Shown here in pieces: positions 51,193 to 62,089 of a stretch of DNA of 64,000 nt (the stretch's first letter is position 1; every line of letters starts with the position of its first letter). Under the pieces are notes generated by a model, which ran no database searches, was not told where the DNA came from, and worked only from the letters and a program-made list of their open reading frames with translations. Made by a program: the position numbers and the translations under genes. Source of the DNA: Salvelinus alpinus (taxonomy: Eukaryota > Chordata > Actinopteri > Salmoniformes > Salmonidae); the NCBI RefSeq assembly GCF_045679555.1, contig NC_092094.1, forward strand, positions 18,561,905-18,625,904, given 5' to 3'.

Positions 51193-51355
51193 ATTACATT
51201 TACATTACATTTAAGTCATTTAGCAGACTCTCTTATCCAGAGCGACTTACAAATTGGAAAGTTCATACATATTCATCCTGGTCCCCCCGTGGGAATTGAA
51301 CACTCAACCCTGGCGTTGCAAGCGCCATGCTCTACCAACTGAACCACACAGGTCC
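51193..51355 (-). repeat. tRNA-derived SINE inside the provirus
   Basis: The head (right side) reads GTGTGGTTCAGTTGGTAGAG (A box), the B box is degenerate (GTTGAGTGTTCAATTCC), and the tail reads TTTGTAAGTCGCTCTGGATA then GACTTAAATGTAATG. The tail matches the 3' end of the L2 LINE at 35234. Confidence 0.85.
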
Positions 51356-52350
51356 ACTGCCCGCTCCGTTAAGATCTCTATCTAACGTCTTACTTTTACC
51401 TTTATTTATTTATTTTGTCTATACTTTCTTACCTCTTCTCTATATTCTTATTGTTTGATCCTATGGTCAATTTACTAGTGAGTCAAGCCTCAGTATTTTT
51501 ATACCCCTCTCTGCCCTTCAGACTATTCCTAGACCGTAATTTCTCTGACCACAGAGTGTCTGACGGCCTGTTTTTTCCTCTTTCTTTGTTTCACCGTACG
51601 CGAATTCTTAATGTGTCCTGGATTCCACTATTTATCTTAACCAACCTAGATTCATTTTTAACTTTATAGTATAATTTCAATTTATTGGCGCTCCTACTTT
51701 CTGTTTTGTTTCACACTTTTCTATCCGTATTTATACTATTCGGTTAACGCCTTTTTAAGTATTTTTATTTATTATTTGTTTTGACACCTTTTTGTTATTC
51801 TTACCGCGGTCTCTTACCATTTTATCACATCTGTGTTTTTATCCTTGCTTATAACTTATTTTACTTCGATGTTTCTTAACTTCTTTCCCTCTGCCTAATA
51901 GCAGTTAACGGCACCCTTCATCAACTCTACTCTGTCACAGGAGAGCTGCGCGCTCCCTTTTCTGGACGTTCTGCCTACACACACACAACTTGTCTTTCCT
52001 TCCTAATGTTCTATTTTTACACAGATCCACTCATTTCTTACAACATTCTCATTCATCCTTTTTATTTTTCATCTGTTCATTCAATCCCTTTGTTTTTACC
52101 TCAAAACAACTTAGTCTTTCTTTATTGACTTAATTCACTTCCTCCTACATAAGCCTAGACTGCTAAGATTTCTACAATATGACGAGACTACTGTCTAATC
52201 GGATCAGCTTGTCTTCATATCCTATTCACCCCCCCAATACTGATCTTTTCTTCTATTATTAGAGTAGTATTGTGGCGTGACCTACTGAATTACAAAACCC
52301 TGTTAGCTAGACAGAGCGGTTTTTTTATTCGCAGGATTTCTTTTGCATTT

Positions 52351-52730
52351 GAACGCCGCACAATCGGGCCAACGTTTTCCTGCGTCCTAAATATTTCACC
52401 CGTACAGTCCTCTTTTCAGAGCGTTAACCATGAATATTTATTTAACTACTGATTTATGTTTTGACCGTATAAGTTACTTTTGCAGTTGAACGCCGCACAA
52501 TCGGGCTAACGTTTTCCTACAACCTAATATTTCACCCGTACAGTCCTCCTTTCAGAGCGGTAACTATGAAATATTTATTTAACCACTGATTTATGCTTTG
52601 ACCGTATAAGCTACTTTTGCAGTTGAACGCCGCACAATCGGGCCAACGTTTTTCCTGCAACCTAATATTTCACCCGTACAGTCCTTCTTTCAAAGCGGTA
52701 ACCATGAAATATTTATTTAACTACTAAATA
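52351..52730. repeat. 137-bp tandem repeat near the 5' LTR
   Basis: Units start with GAACGCCGCACAATCGGG at 52351, 52488 and 52625, i.e. a period of exactly 137 bp. The third unit is incomplete. More diverged echoes (GAGCGGT…, TATTTATTTAACTACT) extend to about 52900. Confidence 0.93.
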
Positions 52731-53319
52731 TTCACCCACAGATTATTCTGCCGTGAATATCCCACCCAAGCAGACCTTTTTAAAAATGTTCCTTTTTTTT
52801 TTTAAAGAGCGGTATCGTGGCTTCCTAACTACTTATTTATGCAGTTCTCTACTACTTTTAGAGCCGTTATTCATAAGTAACCTGTCCAAGCATTCCTTCT
52901 ACTAATTTTATTGAAGAGGTATCACAGGATTTTCTACCTACATTATCTGTTTTGACCGTATGGGCTGTCCCACATTATAGCTAACCATCTCAACCAGATG
53001 CGCAAACAACCGCATCATTTAAGCTACACATTCGAACGGTCTGATCTGAACGAGCGCATGCATGCTCACTCTACATCTAACACAAGCAAAGTTCACAGCA
53101 CCTATTCACTCAGTCTCTATACATGCGCATACATTTATATTTAATACAATTCCCCAAATTACACATACATGCAAATTCATTGAATTTAAAAGTTCTTTTG
53201 TATTTACTGGTTTTATTTTAGGAAATTTGAAAGAGAGACTTACGTGGCGCCCCTCTCGCTGAGACAGTATCTCTGAAGCAATCTTACACAAACATTTCAA
53301 CTATTGTAAGAACTTGCTT

Positions 53320-53322
53320 ACC
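53320..53322 (-). promoter_or_regulatory. Candidate retroviral splice donor
   Basis: Minus strand CTAGAAG/GTAAGCAAG, about 108 bp after the 5' LTR, fits a consensus donor that could feed an env mRNA. A second GTAAGT lies near 53244. Confidence 0.4.
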
Positions 53323-53407
53323 TTCTAGTTGGGCGGCCACCCTTGTTTGTCAGATTGTCCAAAGAAACTATCTCCAGCCCTGAACGCCATTCCTCAGTCC
53401 CTGTCCC

Positions 53408-53425
53408 TCCTGGCTCAGCTCGCCA
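53408..53425 (-). promoter_or_regulatory. Candidate primer binding site
   Basis: TGGCGAGCTGAGCCAGGA starts 4 bases after the LTR end (minus strand). It begins with the TGG expected from a tRNA CCA end. The matching tRNA was not assigned. Confidence 0.5.
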
Positions 53426-53429
53426 AATA

Positions 53430-53932
53430 TGTCGTGGAAAATCATTTCAAATACAACGCTTATCAGAACTTGTAAATTCAAACATGCTCTTTATTACAAC
53501 TGTACAGCCAACTGGCATGTCCCCGCGGAACACACCCCGCGGAACACACACCTCCCAGCAGTCCATTTCCTATATTTATACCCACATAGTATTATGTCCA
53601 TCCCCTATGAAGTCATTCACCACCATCTGCCTTTAATCAGTTTATAATGGTGGCCGGACCCTCTATCCCAGTGTGTCAACAGACCCCATGCCCCTTCCCT
53701 TCACCACTAAATCAATGCACTCTTTGTTCTAGTCTCCCCCATCCTTAGTGTGTCCAACTGCTCCAGGCGCCTCTCTGGTATGTCCTTATTGGAATTGGCA
53801 GACTCTATGTCTCTTCTTATCATTAGTGTCCAGTTGCCTTAGGCATATTTCTCTGGTATGTGTCTTATTGGAATTGTCAGACTATATGTCTCTTCTACCA
53901 TTAGCATCCAGTTGCCTTATGTTACTACTACA
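53430..53932 (-). repeat. 5' LTR (503 bp)
   Basis: Same as the 3' LTR, apart from one base near 53634 and an extra 81 bp in U3 (53810-53890 region) that is a diverged tandem copy of the adjacent GTCTCTTC…CAGTTGCCTTA segment. The difference reflects gain or loss of a U3 repeat. Confidence 0.93.
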
Positions 53933-53936
53933 CAAT

Positions 53937-54009
53937 ATATATACAGGGGGGTGCCGGTACAGAGTCAATGTGCGGGGAGACCGGTTAGTTGAGGTAATAT
54001 GTACATGTA
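53937..54009 (-). mobile_element. LINE piece between provirus and Tc1
   Basis: ACAGGGGGGTGCCGGTACAG…TTGAGGTAATATGTACATG is part of the 3' UTR of the LINE continuing at 55619. It is cut on the left by the provirus and on the right by the Tc1. Confidence 0.75.
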
Positions 54010-55616
54010 CAGTGGGGAGAACAAGTATTTGATACACTGCCGATTTTGCAGGTTTTCCTACTTACAAAGCATGTAGAGGTCTGTAATTTTTATCATAGGT
54101 ACACTTTAACTGTGAGAGACGGAATCTAAAACAAAAATCCAGAAAATCACATTGTATGATTTTTAAGTAATTAATTTGCATTTTATTGCATGACATAAGT
54201 ATTTGATCACCTACCAACCAGTAAGAATTCCGGCTCTCACAGACCTGTTAGTTTTTCTTTAAGAAGCCCTCCTGTTCTCCACTCATTACCTGTATTAACT
54301 GCAACTGTTTGAACTCGTTACCTGTATAAAAGACACCTGTCCACACACTCAATCAAACAGACTCCAACCTCTCCACAATGGCCAAGACCAGAGAGCTGTG
54401 TAAGGACATCAGGGATAAAATTGTAGACCTACACAAGGCTGGGATGGGCTACAGGACAATAGGCAAGCAGCTTGGTGAGAAGGCAACAACTGTTGGTGCA
54501 ATTATTAGAAAATGGAAGAAGTTCAAGATGACGGTCAATCACCCTCGGTCTGGGGCTCCATGCAAGATCTCACCTCGTGGGGCATCAATGATCATGAGGA
54601 AGGTGAGGGATCAGCCCAGAACTACACGGCAGGACCTGGTCAATGACCGGAAGAGAGCTGGGACCACAGTCTCAAAGAAAACCATTAGTAACACACTACG
54701 CCGTCATGGATTAAAATCCTGCAGCGCACGCAAGGTCCCCCTGCTCAAGCCAGCGCATGTCCAGGCCCGTCTGAAGTTTGCCAATGACCATCTGGATGAT
54801 CCAGAGGAGGAATGGGAGAAGGTCATGTGGTCTGATGAGACAAAAATAGAGCTTTTTGGTCTAAACTCCACTCGCCGTGTTTGGAGGAAGAAGAAGGATG
54901 AGTACAACCCCAAGAACACCATCCCAACCGTGAAGCATGGAGGTGGAAACATAATTCTTTGGGGATGCTTTTCTGCAAAGGGGACAGGACGACTCTACCG
55001 TATTGAGGGGAGGATGGATGGGGCCATGTATCGCGAGATCTTGGCCAACAACCTCCTTCCCTCAGTAAGAGCATTGAAGATGGGTCGTGGCTGGGTCTTC
55101 CAGCATGACAACGACTCGAAACAGACAGCCAGGGCAACTAAGGAGTGCCTCCGTAAGAAGCATCTCAAGGTCCTGGAGTGGCCTAGCCAGTCTCCAGACC
55201 TGAACCCAATAGAAAATCTTTGGAGGGAGCTGAAAGTCCGTATTGCCCAGCGACAGCCCCGAAACCTGAAAGATCTGGAGAAGGTCTGTATGGAGGAGTG
55301 GGCCAAAATCCCTGCTGCAGTGTGTGCAAACCTGGTCAAGAACTACAGGAAACGTATGATCTCTGTAATTGCAAACAAAGGTTTCTGTACCAAATATTAA
55401 GTTCTGCTTTTCTGATGTATCAAATACTTATGTCATGCAATAAAATGCAAATTAATTACTTAAAAATCATACAATGTGATTTTCTGGATTTTTGTTTTAG
55501 ATTCCGACTCTCACAGTAGAAGTGTACCTATGATAAAAATGACAGACCTCTACGTGCTTTGTAAGTAGGAAAACCTGCAAAATCGGCAGTGTATCAAATA
55601 CTTGTTCTCCCCACTG
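54010..55616 (+). mobile_element. Tc1 transposon with intact transposase
   Basis: 1,607 bp flanked by TA (54008-54009, 55617-55618). Inverted repeats of about 195 bp begin CAGTGGGGAGAACAAGTATT at both ends and differ at only a handful of positions. Direct-repeat-like motifs (AAGTATTTGAT) occur at the outer and inner ends. The transposase frame is complete. This is a plausible autonomous or recently active copy, inserted in a LINE 3' UTR. Confidence 0.93.
54378..55400 (+). CDS. Tc1-family DD34E transposase, full length
   Basis: 340 residues, the usual length for Tc1 transposases. N-terminal paired-like DNA-binding region ([19 protein letters not shown], about 14-33; a second helix-turn-helix to about 110, with the GRPR-like hook read as RSGAPCKIS). 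Catalytic Asp153 (WSDETK), Asp244 (FQHDND) and Glu279 (LNPIENLW) give DD34E spacing (34 residues between 244 and 279). A Gly-rich box sits at 187-203 ([17 protein letters not shown]). The start ATG is preceded by a short leader (ACCTCTCCACA) inside the element. Oddities: the usual DNDPKH is DNDSKQ, which may weaken activity. It acts in the nucleus by cut-and-paste at TA. Confidence 0.93.
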   Translation: MAKTRELCKDIRDKIVDLHKAGMGYRTIGKQLGEKATTVGAIIRKWKKFKMTVNHPRSGAPCKISPRGASMIMRKVRDQPRTTRQDLVNDRKRAGTTVSKKTISNTLRRHGLKSCSARKVPLLKPAHVQARLKFANDHLDDPEEEWEKVMWSDETKIELFGLNSTRRVWRKKKDEYNPKNTIPTVKHGGGNIILWGCFSAKGTGRLYRIEGRMDGAMYREILANNLLPSVRALKMGRGWVFQHDNDSKQTARATKECLRKKHLKVLEWPSQSPDLNPIENLWRELKVRIAQRQPRNLKDLEKVCMEEWAKIPAAVCANLVKNYRKRMISVIANKGFCTKY

Positions 55617-55618
55617 TA

Positions 55619-56811
55619 GGTAGAGTTATGAAAGTGACTATGCATAGATGATAACAGAGAGTAGCAGCGGTGTAAAAGAGGGGGTGGGGGGACAATGCAA
55701 ATAGTCTAGGTGGCCATTTGATTAGGTGTTCAGGAGTCTTATGGCTTGGGGGTAGAAGCTGTTCAGAAGCCTCTTGGACCTAGACTTGGTGCTCCGGTAC
55801 CGCTTGCCGTGCGGTAGCAGAGAGTACAGTCTATGACAAGGGTGGCTGGAGTCTTTGACAATTTTTAGGGACCTTCCTCTGACACCGCCTGGTATAGAGG
55901 TCCTAGATGGCAAAAAGCTTGGCCCCAGTGATGTACTGGGCCGTTCGGATGCAACCAGTCAGGATGCTCTCGATGGTGCAGCTGTAGAACCTTTTGAGGA
56001 TCTGAGGACAATTGCCAAATATTTTCAGTCTCCTGAGGGGGAATAGGTTTTGTCGTGCCCGCTTCACGACTGTCTTGGTGTGCTTGGACCATGTTAGTTT
56101 GTTGGTGATGTGGACACCAAGGAACTTGAAGCTCTCAATCTGCTCCACTACATCCCCGTCGATGAGAATGGGGGCGTGCTCGGTCCTCTTTTTCCTGTAG
56201 TCCACAATCATCTCCTTTGTCTTGATCACATTGAGGGAGAGGTTGTTGTCCTGGCACCAAACGGCCAGGTCTCTGACCTCCTCCCTATAGGCTGTCTCGT
56301 TGTCGGTGATCAGGCCTACCACTGTTGTGTCATCGGCAAACTTAATGATGGTGTTGAGTCGTGTCTGGCCGTGCAGTCATGAGTGAATAAGGAGTACAGG
56401 AGGGGACTGAGCACGCACCCCTGAGGGGCCCCTGTGTTGAGGATCAGCATGGCGGATGTGTTGCTACCTAACCTTACCACCTGAGGGCGGCCCGTCAGGA
56501 ATCCAGGATCCAGTAGCAGAGGGAGGTGTTTAGTCCCAGGGTACTTAGCTTAGTAATGAGCTTTGAGGGCACTATGGTGTTGAACGCTGAGGTGTAGTCA
56601 ATGAATAGCATTCTCACAGAGGTGTTCCTTTTGTCCAGGTGGGAAAGGGTAGTGTGGAGTGCAATAGAGATTGCATCATCTGTGGATCTGTTGGGGCGGT
56701 ATGCAAATTGGAGTGGGTCTAGAGTTTCTTGGATAATGGTGTTGATGTGAGCCATGACCAGCCTTACGATGCACTTTACAGCTACAGATGTGAGTGCTAC
56801 GGGTCGGTAGT
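55619..56811 (-). mobile_element. LINE (FADD-type RT), 3' part, minus strand
   Basis: Continues the pieces at 43250-43373 and 53937-54009. It is 5' truncated at about 56811, right where another LINE ends. Contains RT C-terminal sequences and a 3' UTR. Confidence 0.8.
55722..56800 (-). pseudogene. LINE RT C-terminal half, broken
   Basis: Pieces on the minus strand are [14 protein letters not shown] and [16 protein letters not shown] (56755-56495), FADDTT region lost at a frame break, GLITDNETAYREEVRDLAVW to ESFKFLGVHITNKLTW and FYSCTIESILTGC (56322-55903), then SLLPHGKRYRSTKSRSKRLL near 55780. Several frame changes. Same family as 33395-33835. Confidence 0.82.
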
Positions 56812-59480
56812 CGTCACATACACATATTTAGCAGATGTTATTATGGGTGTAGTGCAATGCTTGTGTTCCTAGCTCCAACAGTGCAGTAGTATCTAACAGT
56901 GGAGTAGTATCTAAAAATAATTCACAGCAATACACACAAATCTAAAAGTAAAAGAATGGAATTAAGAAATATATAAATATTAGATTGAGCAATGCCGGAG
57001 AGGCATTGACTAAAATACAGTAGAATAGAATACAGTATATACATATGAGATGAGTAAAGCAGTATGTAAACATTATTGAAGTGACTAGTGTTCCATTTTT
57101 AAAGTGGCCAGTGATTCCAAGTCAGTGTATATAGGACAGCAACTTCTAAGGTGCAGGGTTGCGTAACCAGGTGGAAGCCGGCTAGTGGTGGCTATTTAAG
57201 TCTGATGGCGTTGAGATAGAAGCTGTTTTTCAGTCTCTCTGTCCCAGCTTTGATGCACCTGTACTGACCTCGCCTTCTGGATGATAGTGGGGTGAACAGG
57301 CTGTGGTTCAGGCGGTTGATGTCCTCGATGATCTTTTTGGCCTTTCTGTGACATCGGGTGCGTTAGGTGTCGTGTAGGGCAGGTAGTTTGTCCCAGGTGA
57401 TGCGTTGGGCAGACCGCACCACTCTCTGGAGAGCCCTGCGGTTGCGGGCGGTGCCGTTGTAGTACCAGGCGGTGATGCAGCCTGACAGGATGCTCTCAAT
57501 TGTGCATCTGTAAAAGCTTGTGAGGGCTTTAGGGGCCAAGCCAAATTTCTTCAACCTCCTGAGGCTGTTGTGCCTTCTTCACCACACTGTCTGAATGGGT
57601 GTACCATTTCAGATCGTCAGTGATGTGTATGCCGGGGAACTTGAAGCTTTCCACCTTCTCCACTGCGGTCCCGTCGATGTGGATAGGGGTGTGCTCCCTC
57701 TGCTGTTTCCTGAAGTCCACTTTGTTTTGTTAATGTTGAGTGAGAGGTTATTTTCCTGGCACCACTCTCCCAGAGCCCTCACTTCCTCTCTGTAGGCTGT
57801 CTCGTCATTGTAGATAATCAGGCCTACTAATGTTGTCGTCTGCAAACGTGATGATTGAGTTGGAGGCGTGCGTTGCCACGCAGTCATGGGTAAACAGGGA
57901 CTACAGGTGGGGGCTGAGCATGCACCCTTGGGGGGACCCTGTGTTGAGGATCAGCGAAGTGGAAGTCTTGTTTCCTGCCTTCACCACCTAGGGGCAGCCG
58001 ATCAGGAAGTCTAGGACCCAGTTGCACAGGGTGGGTTTCAGACCCAGGGCCCCTTTCTTAATGATGAGCTTGGAGGGTACTATGGTGTTGAATGCTAAGC
58101 TATAGCCAATGAAGAGCATTCTTACATAGTTATTCCTTTTGTCCAGAGGAGATAGGGATAGGGCAGTGTGCAGTGCGATTGCATCGTCTGTGGATCTATT
58201 TGGGCGGTAAGAAAATTGAAGTGGGTCGAGTGTGTCAGGTATGGTAGAGGTGATATGATCCTTAACTAGCCTCTCAAAGCACTTCATGATGACAGAAGTG
58301 AGTACTATGGGCGATAGTCATTTAGTTCAGTTACCTTTGCTTTCTTGGGTCCAGGAACAATGGTGGACATCTTGAAGCAAGTGGGGACAGCAGACTTGGA
58401 TAGGGAGGGATTGAACATGTTTGTAAACAGTCCAGCCAGCTGGTCTGCCCATGCTCTGAGGATGAGGATAAGGATGCCGTCTGGGCCGGCAGCCTTGCGA
58501 GGGTTAACACGCTTAAATGTCTTACTCACGTCGGCCACGGGAAAGGAGAGGCCACAGTCCTTGGTAGCGGGCAGCGTCGGTGGCACTGTGTTATCCTCAA
58601 AGCGGGCAAAGAAGTTGTTTAGCTTGTCCGGTGATTGCGACTTGGCTAGTTTTCCATTTGTAGTCCTTGATTGCCTGTAGACCCTGCCACATACGTCTCA
58701 TGTCTGAGCCGTTGAATTGCGACTCCACTTTGAATCGGTACAGACTTCTTGCCTGTTTAATTGCCTTACGGAGGGAATAACTACACTGTTTGTATTCGTC
58801 CATATTCCCAGTCACCTTGCCATGGTTAAACACGGTGCTTTCAGTTTGCCACGAATGCTGCCATCTATCCACGGTTTCTGGTTTGGGTAGGTTTTAATAG
58901 TCACAGTAGGTACAACATCTCCTATACACTTCCTGATGAACTCAGTCACCGTATCCGTGTATTCGTCGATGTTATTCTCAGAGGCTACCTAGAACATATC
59001 CCAGTCCGCATGATCAAAACAATCTTGAAGCATGGATTCAGATTGGTCAGACCAGCGCTGAATAGACCTTAGCACAGGTACTTCCTATTTGAGTTTCTGC
59101 CTATAGGAGCAAAATGGAGTCATGATCAGATTTGCCGAAGGGAGGACGGAGGAGGGCCTTGTAGGCATTTCGAAAGGTTGACTAGCAGTGGTCCAATGTT
59201 TTACCAGTGTGAGTACTACAGTCAATGTGTTGATAAAACTTCTGTCGCGTTTTCCTCAAATTTGCTTTGTTAAAATCCCCAGCTACAATAAATGCGGCTT
59301 GAGGATATGTGATTTCCAGTTTGCATAAAGTCCAGCGTAGTTCTTTGATGGTATCGGCTTGAGGGGGAATATACACGGCTGTGACTATAACCAAAGAGAA
59401 TTTTCTTAGGAGGTAATACGGTCAGCATTTGATTGTGAGGTATTCTAGGTCTGGTGAACAAAGGGACTTGAGTTTTTTTT
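56812..59480 (-). mobile_element. Second LINE, minus strand, 3' 2.7 kb
   Basis: Its 3' end (plus left) starts GTCACATACACATATTTAGC. The RT and part of the endonuclease follow; the 5' end stops at a T-run near 59475, next to a TTAA-family element. Confidence 0.75.
57360..59460 (-). pseudogene. LINE ORF2: endonuclease and RT, broken
   Basis: Endonuclease: VTAVYIPPQA and FIVAGDFNKANL (59394-59182). Linker: LRKAIKQARSLYRFKVESQF and DMRRMWQGLQAIKDYK (58872-58597). RT: FKRVNPRKAAGPDGI (58586-58305), [14 protein letters not shown] and [16 protein letters not shown] (58287-57988), then YREEVRALGEWCQENNLSLN (57887-57609) and FYRCTIESILSGCITAWYYN (57554-57363). Frameshifts separate all of these. The catalytic FADD is not in a continuous frame. 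Confidence 0.8.
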
Positions 59481-59504
59481 TTTTTAAGGGGTGGATCACC
59501 TTAA

Positions 59505-60118
59505 AACCTCTTGGCGCACGGATCCCTTTAACGGGATCATTTTCGTAAACAACCGCTGAATTGCAGAGCGCCAAATAAAATTAAAAAAATACTAAAAATA
59601 TTTATTTTCATGAAATCACAAGTGAAATATACCAAAACACAGCTTAGCTTGTTGTTAATCCACCTATCGTGTCAGATTTTGAAAATATGCTTTACAGCGA
59701 AAGCAATCCAAGCGTTTGTGAGTTTATCGATCACTAGACAAAACATTACGAACAGCTAGCAGCAATGTAGATTGGTCACGAAAGTCAGAAAAGTCAGAAA
59801 AGCAATAAAATTCATCGCTTACCTTTGATGATCTTCGGATGTTTGCACTCACGAGACTCCCAGTTACACAATAAATGTTCCTTTTGTTCGATCAATATTA
59901 TTTTTATATCCAAAAACCTCCATTTGGTTGGTGCGTTATGTTCAGAAATCAACAGGCTCGAGCGGTCATGAAGGGCAGACGAAAATTCCAAATAGTATCC
60001 GTAAAGTTCGTAGAAACATGTCAAACATTTTTTTATAATCAATCATCAGGTTGTTTTTAACATAAATAATTGATAATATTTCAATCGGACGGTAAACTTT
60101 TCAATAAAAGAGATAAAG
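59505..60118 (-). mobile_element. TTAA-family element, one end
   Basis: The left edge is TTAA (59501-59504) followed by AACCTCTTGGCGCACGGATC, matching the terminal repeat of the 16693 element. The interior is related (GAAATCACAAGTGAAATATA). The other end is missing or replaced near 60118. Confidence 0.65.
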
Positions 60119-60215
60119 AAAATGTCGACCAAAATCGAACTACATATGGACAATACCAAAATAAATGATCTAATGACAGCAGAATCTGCAGAGCTGGGAA
60201 GATTGTATCCCCCAT
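60119..60215. repeat. Dispersed repeat, left half
   Basis: ACCAAAATAAATGATCTAAT…GATTGTATCCCCCATATA; it resumes at about 63919 (TATATAACATTGTATTGG), so the LINE between them inserted here with a short TATA-like duplication. Confidence 0.5.
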
Positions 60216-60347
60216 ATATTAAAATCTTTATTTTAACAGGGAAAACAGACTGAGACCTGGATCTCTTTTACGGCTGTGCCCTGTGTAAACATGTTGACAT
60301 GTACAGTTTTAGACATACAGACAAGAACATTTCAAAACATACACAAT

Positions 60348-61732
60348 TCAACAGAAACAATCACAGACAACATCATATTGATCCTCCATAAGCATTTTAA
60401 AATGGGCAAGGGACACCAGAGTGTCTAACTTAAGTTGGATCTGCAGTTTGTTCCATGAATAAGGTGCAAAGGAACTGAAGGCAGTCCTACCCAACTCTGT
60501 GGAGACCGCAGGAGTCTCTAATGTAATCCACATCTGTGATCTGGTTTTAAAAATAGTACAGCTTGTGGAAATTAATGATGATATATATGGAGGTAGTTTT
60601 AAAAGAAGTGCTTTATAAATAAACAAGAGAGCATGTTGCTCTCGCCTCACAGATAGAGACCCAACCCACATGTTGATATAGGATACAGTGATGAGTTCTG
60701 TAACTATCACCCGTGATAAACCTGAGTGCACAATGGTAAATAGCATCCAGTGGTTTTAATGTGTTTGCCGATGCATGGATATAGATATCACCATAATCTA
60801 AAACGGACATAAAAGTAGCCTGCACAATTTTTTTTTTCTTCCTATTTACAGAGGACAGACAAGCCCTGTTTCTGTAAAGGAATCCTATCTTGAATGAGCT
60901 TTTTTCCCAATTCAGTAACATGTTTTTTAAAAGAAAGCCTATCATCTAACCATACCCCTAAGTATTTATATGCAGAGACCTTATTGATTTGAGTACCATC
61001 CAAGCTAGTGATTACAAACGTGTTTCTAACTGAGAGTTTAGACCTAGAAAAAAACATGACATTTGTTTTCTTAGCGTTTAAAACAAGTTTAAGCTGTAAA
61101 AGAGACCTCTGTAGTATCCTAAAATCAGACTCCAACTGCATTAAAGCTTGGTCCGCTGTTGGAGCAATAGAGTACATCACTGTGTCATCTGCATATAAAT
61201 GGAATTTACAATATCTGACATCATCACCAATGTTGTTTATATAAAGTGAGAACAATAGTGGGCCAATTATTGAACCCTGAGGGACCCCTTTAAGTAACTG
61301 TAAGGGGTCAGACTTGACCCCATCGACCATGACGGCTTGAGTTCTATCTTTAAGATAGTCATAAAACCATCGGCAGGCATCAGTGCCCAGTCCTATAGAT
61401 GACAGCTTACTCAACAGGATAGCATGGTCTACAGTGTCAAAAGCTTTTGACAAATCTACAAACAACGCAGCACAGTGCTTTCTATCGTCTAAGGCATTTG
61501 CAATATCATTTACAACAAGCATAGTGGCCGATGTGGTACTGTGTTTAGATCTAAAACCAGATTGATTGGTACTAAGAATACTGTTAGCAGAAAGAAAAGA
61601 TTGTAACTGTTTGTTGACTATAGATTCTAGAATCTTTACCAGACAAGGGAGCCTAGAGATGGGTCGATAGTTATCCAAATCACTACCGTCACCTCCCTTA
61701 TGTAATGGCAGAACAAAAGCTGCTTTCCACAC
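60348..61732 (-). pseudogene. LINE ORF2 reverse transcriptase
   Basis: An open 296-codon stretch (61732-60842) with NYRPISRLPCLVKILE (21-36), FVDLSKAFDTVDH (91-103), [16 protein letters not shown] (149-164), YADD (180-183) and YLGVWLDDRLSF. It then shifts frame near 60850 to QATFMSVLDYGDIYIHA, and shifts again near 60620 to KALLLKLPPYISSL and YSWNKLQIQLKL, ending at 60348. Palm residues are intact, the C-terminal part is broken. Confidence 0.86.
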
Positions 61733-62089
61733 CTTAGGGATATTTCCTGTGCTTAATGTTAGATTAAAAATGTGTGTTACTGAACCAGCAAAAATAGGTG
61801 CAGCACACTTAAGTAAGTACGGGTCTAAATTGTCAGCGCCTAAGGATTTCTTAGTATCAATGGCACACAGGGCAATTAGAACCTCTGCTTCAGTTATTTT
61901 CTGGAAACTAAAAACAGGGTTACCATTTTTCAGAGTAACGGTTGAAAAGCAAGACGAAAAATCAACTAACTGGCCAGTACCACAAAGTCCACTTTTCCTT
62001 TCAAATAAAAAACCAGCAGAGATGAAATGCTTATTAAAAGCATCACAAATATCATTTTTTTCAGTTAGAATACAGAAGTCTGAGGTAAT

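Larger units (their letters stand above)
47186..53320 (-). other. ORF-poor internal region of the provirus
   Basis: About 6 kb where gag-pro-pol should be. Beyond about 48130 I see no minus-strand frame over 60 codons with a start, except one near 53106-53300, and no RT, protease or nucleocapsid motif. The sense (minus) strand is A-rich. It includes poly-A/T runs (48702-48721), a CT run (47860-47880), an inserted SINE (51193-51355) and tandem repeats (52351-52730). Either gag-pol has decayed beyond recognition or this is a large-noncoding-interior element. Confidence 0.6.
43374..53932 (-). mobile_element. Endogenous retrovirus, two LTRs, 10.6 kb, defective
   Basis: A minus-strand provirus: 5' LTR 53430-53932, leader with candidate PBS and splice donor, a ~6-kb ORF-poor region, integrase tail, broken env, a Cys/His-rich frame, polypurine tract and 3' LTR 43374-43795. 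It is flanked by CAAT (43370-43373, 53933-53936); 4-bp duplications are usual for gamma/epsilon-type retroviruses. Env type (RVKR site, CX6CC) and the integrase C-terminus agree with that group. No gag, protease or RT core was recognised. A SINE is inserted at 51193. The whole provirus sits in a LINE. Confidence 0.9.

Noticed and set aside
50694..51669. Plus-strand frames of 73-84 codons inside the provirus
   Set aside because: F/L/S-rich translations of T-rich antisense DNA, not genes.
52351..52730. CRISPR-like array
   Set aside because: Contiguous tandem units without spacers in a vertebrate retroviral leader.
54704..55339. Minus-strand frames of 82-114 codons in the Tc1
   Set aside because: Antisense to the intact transposase.
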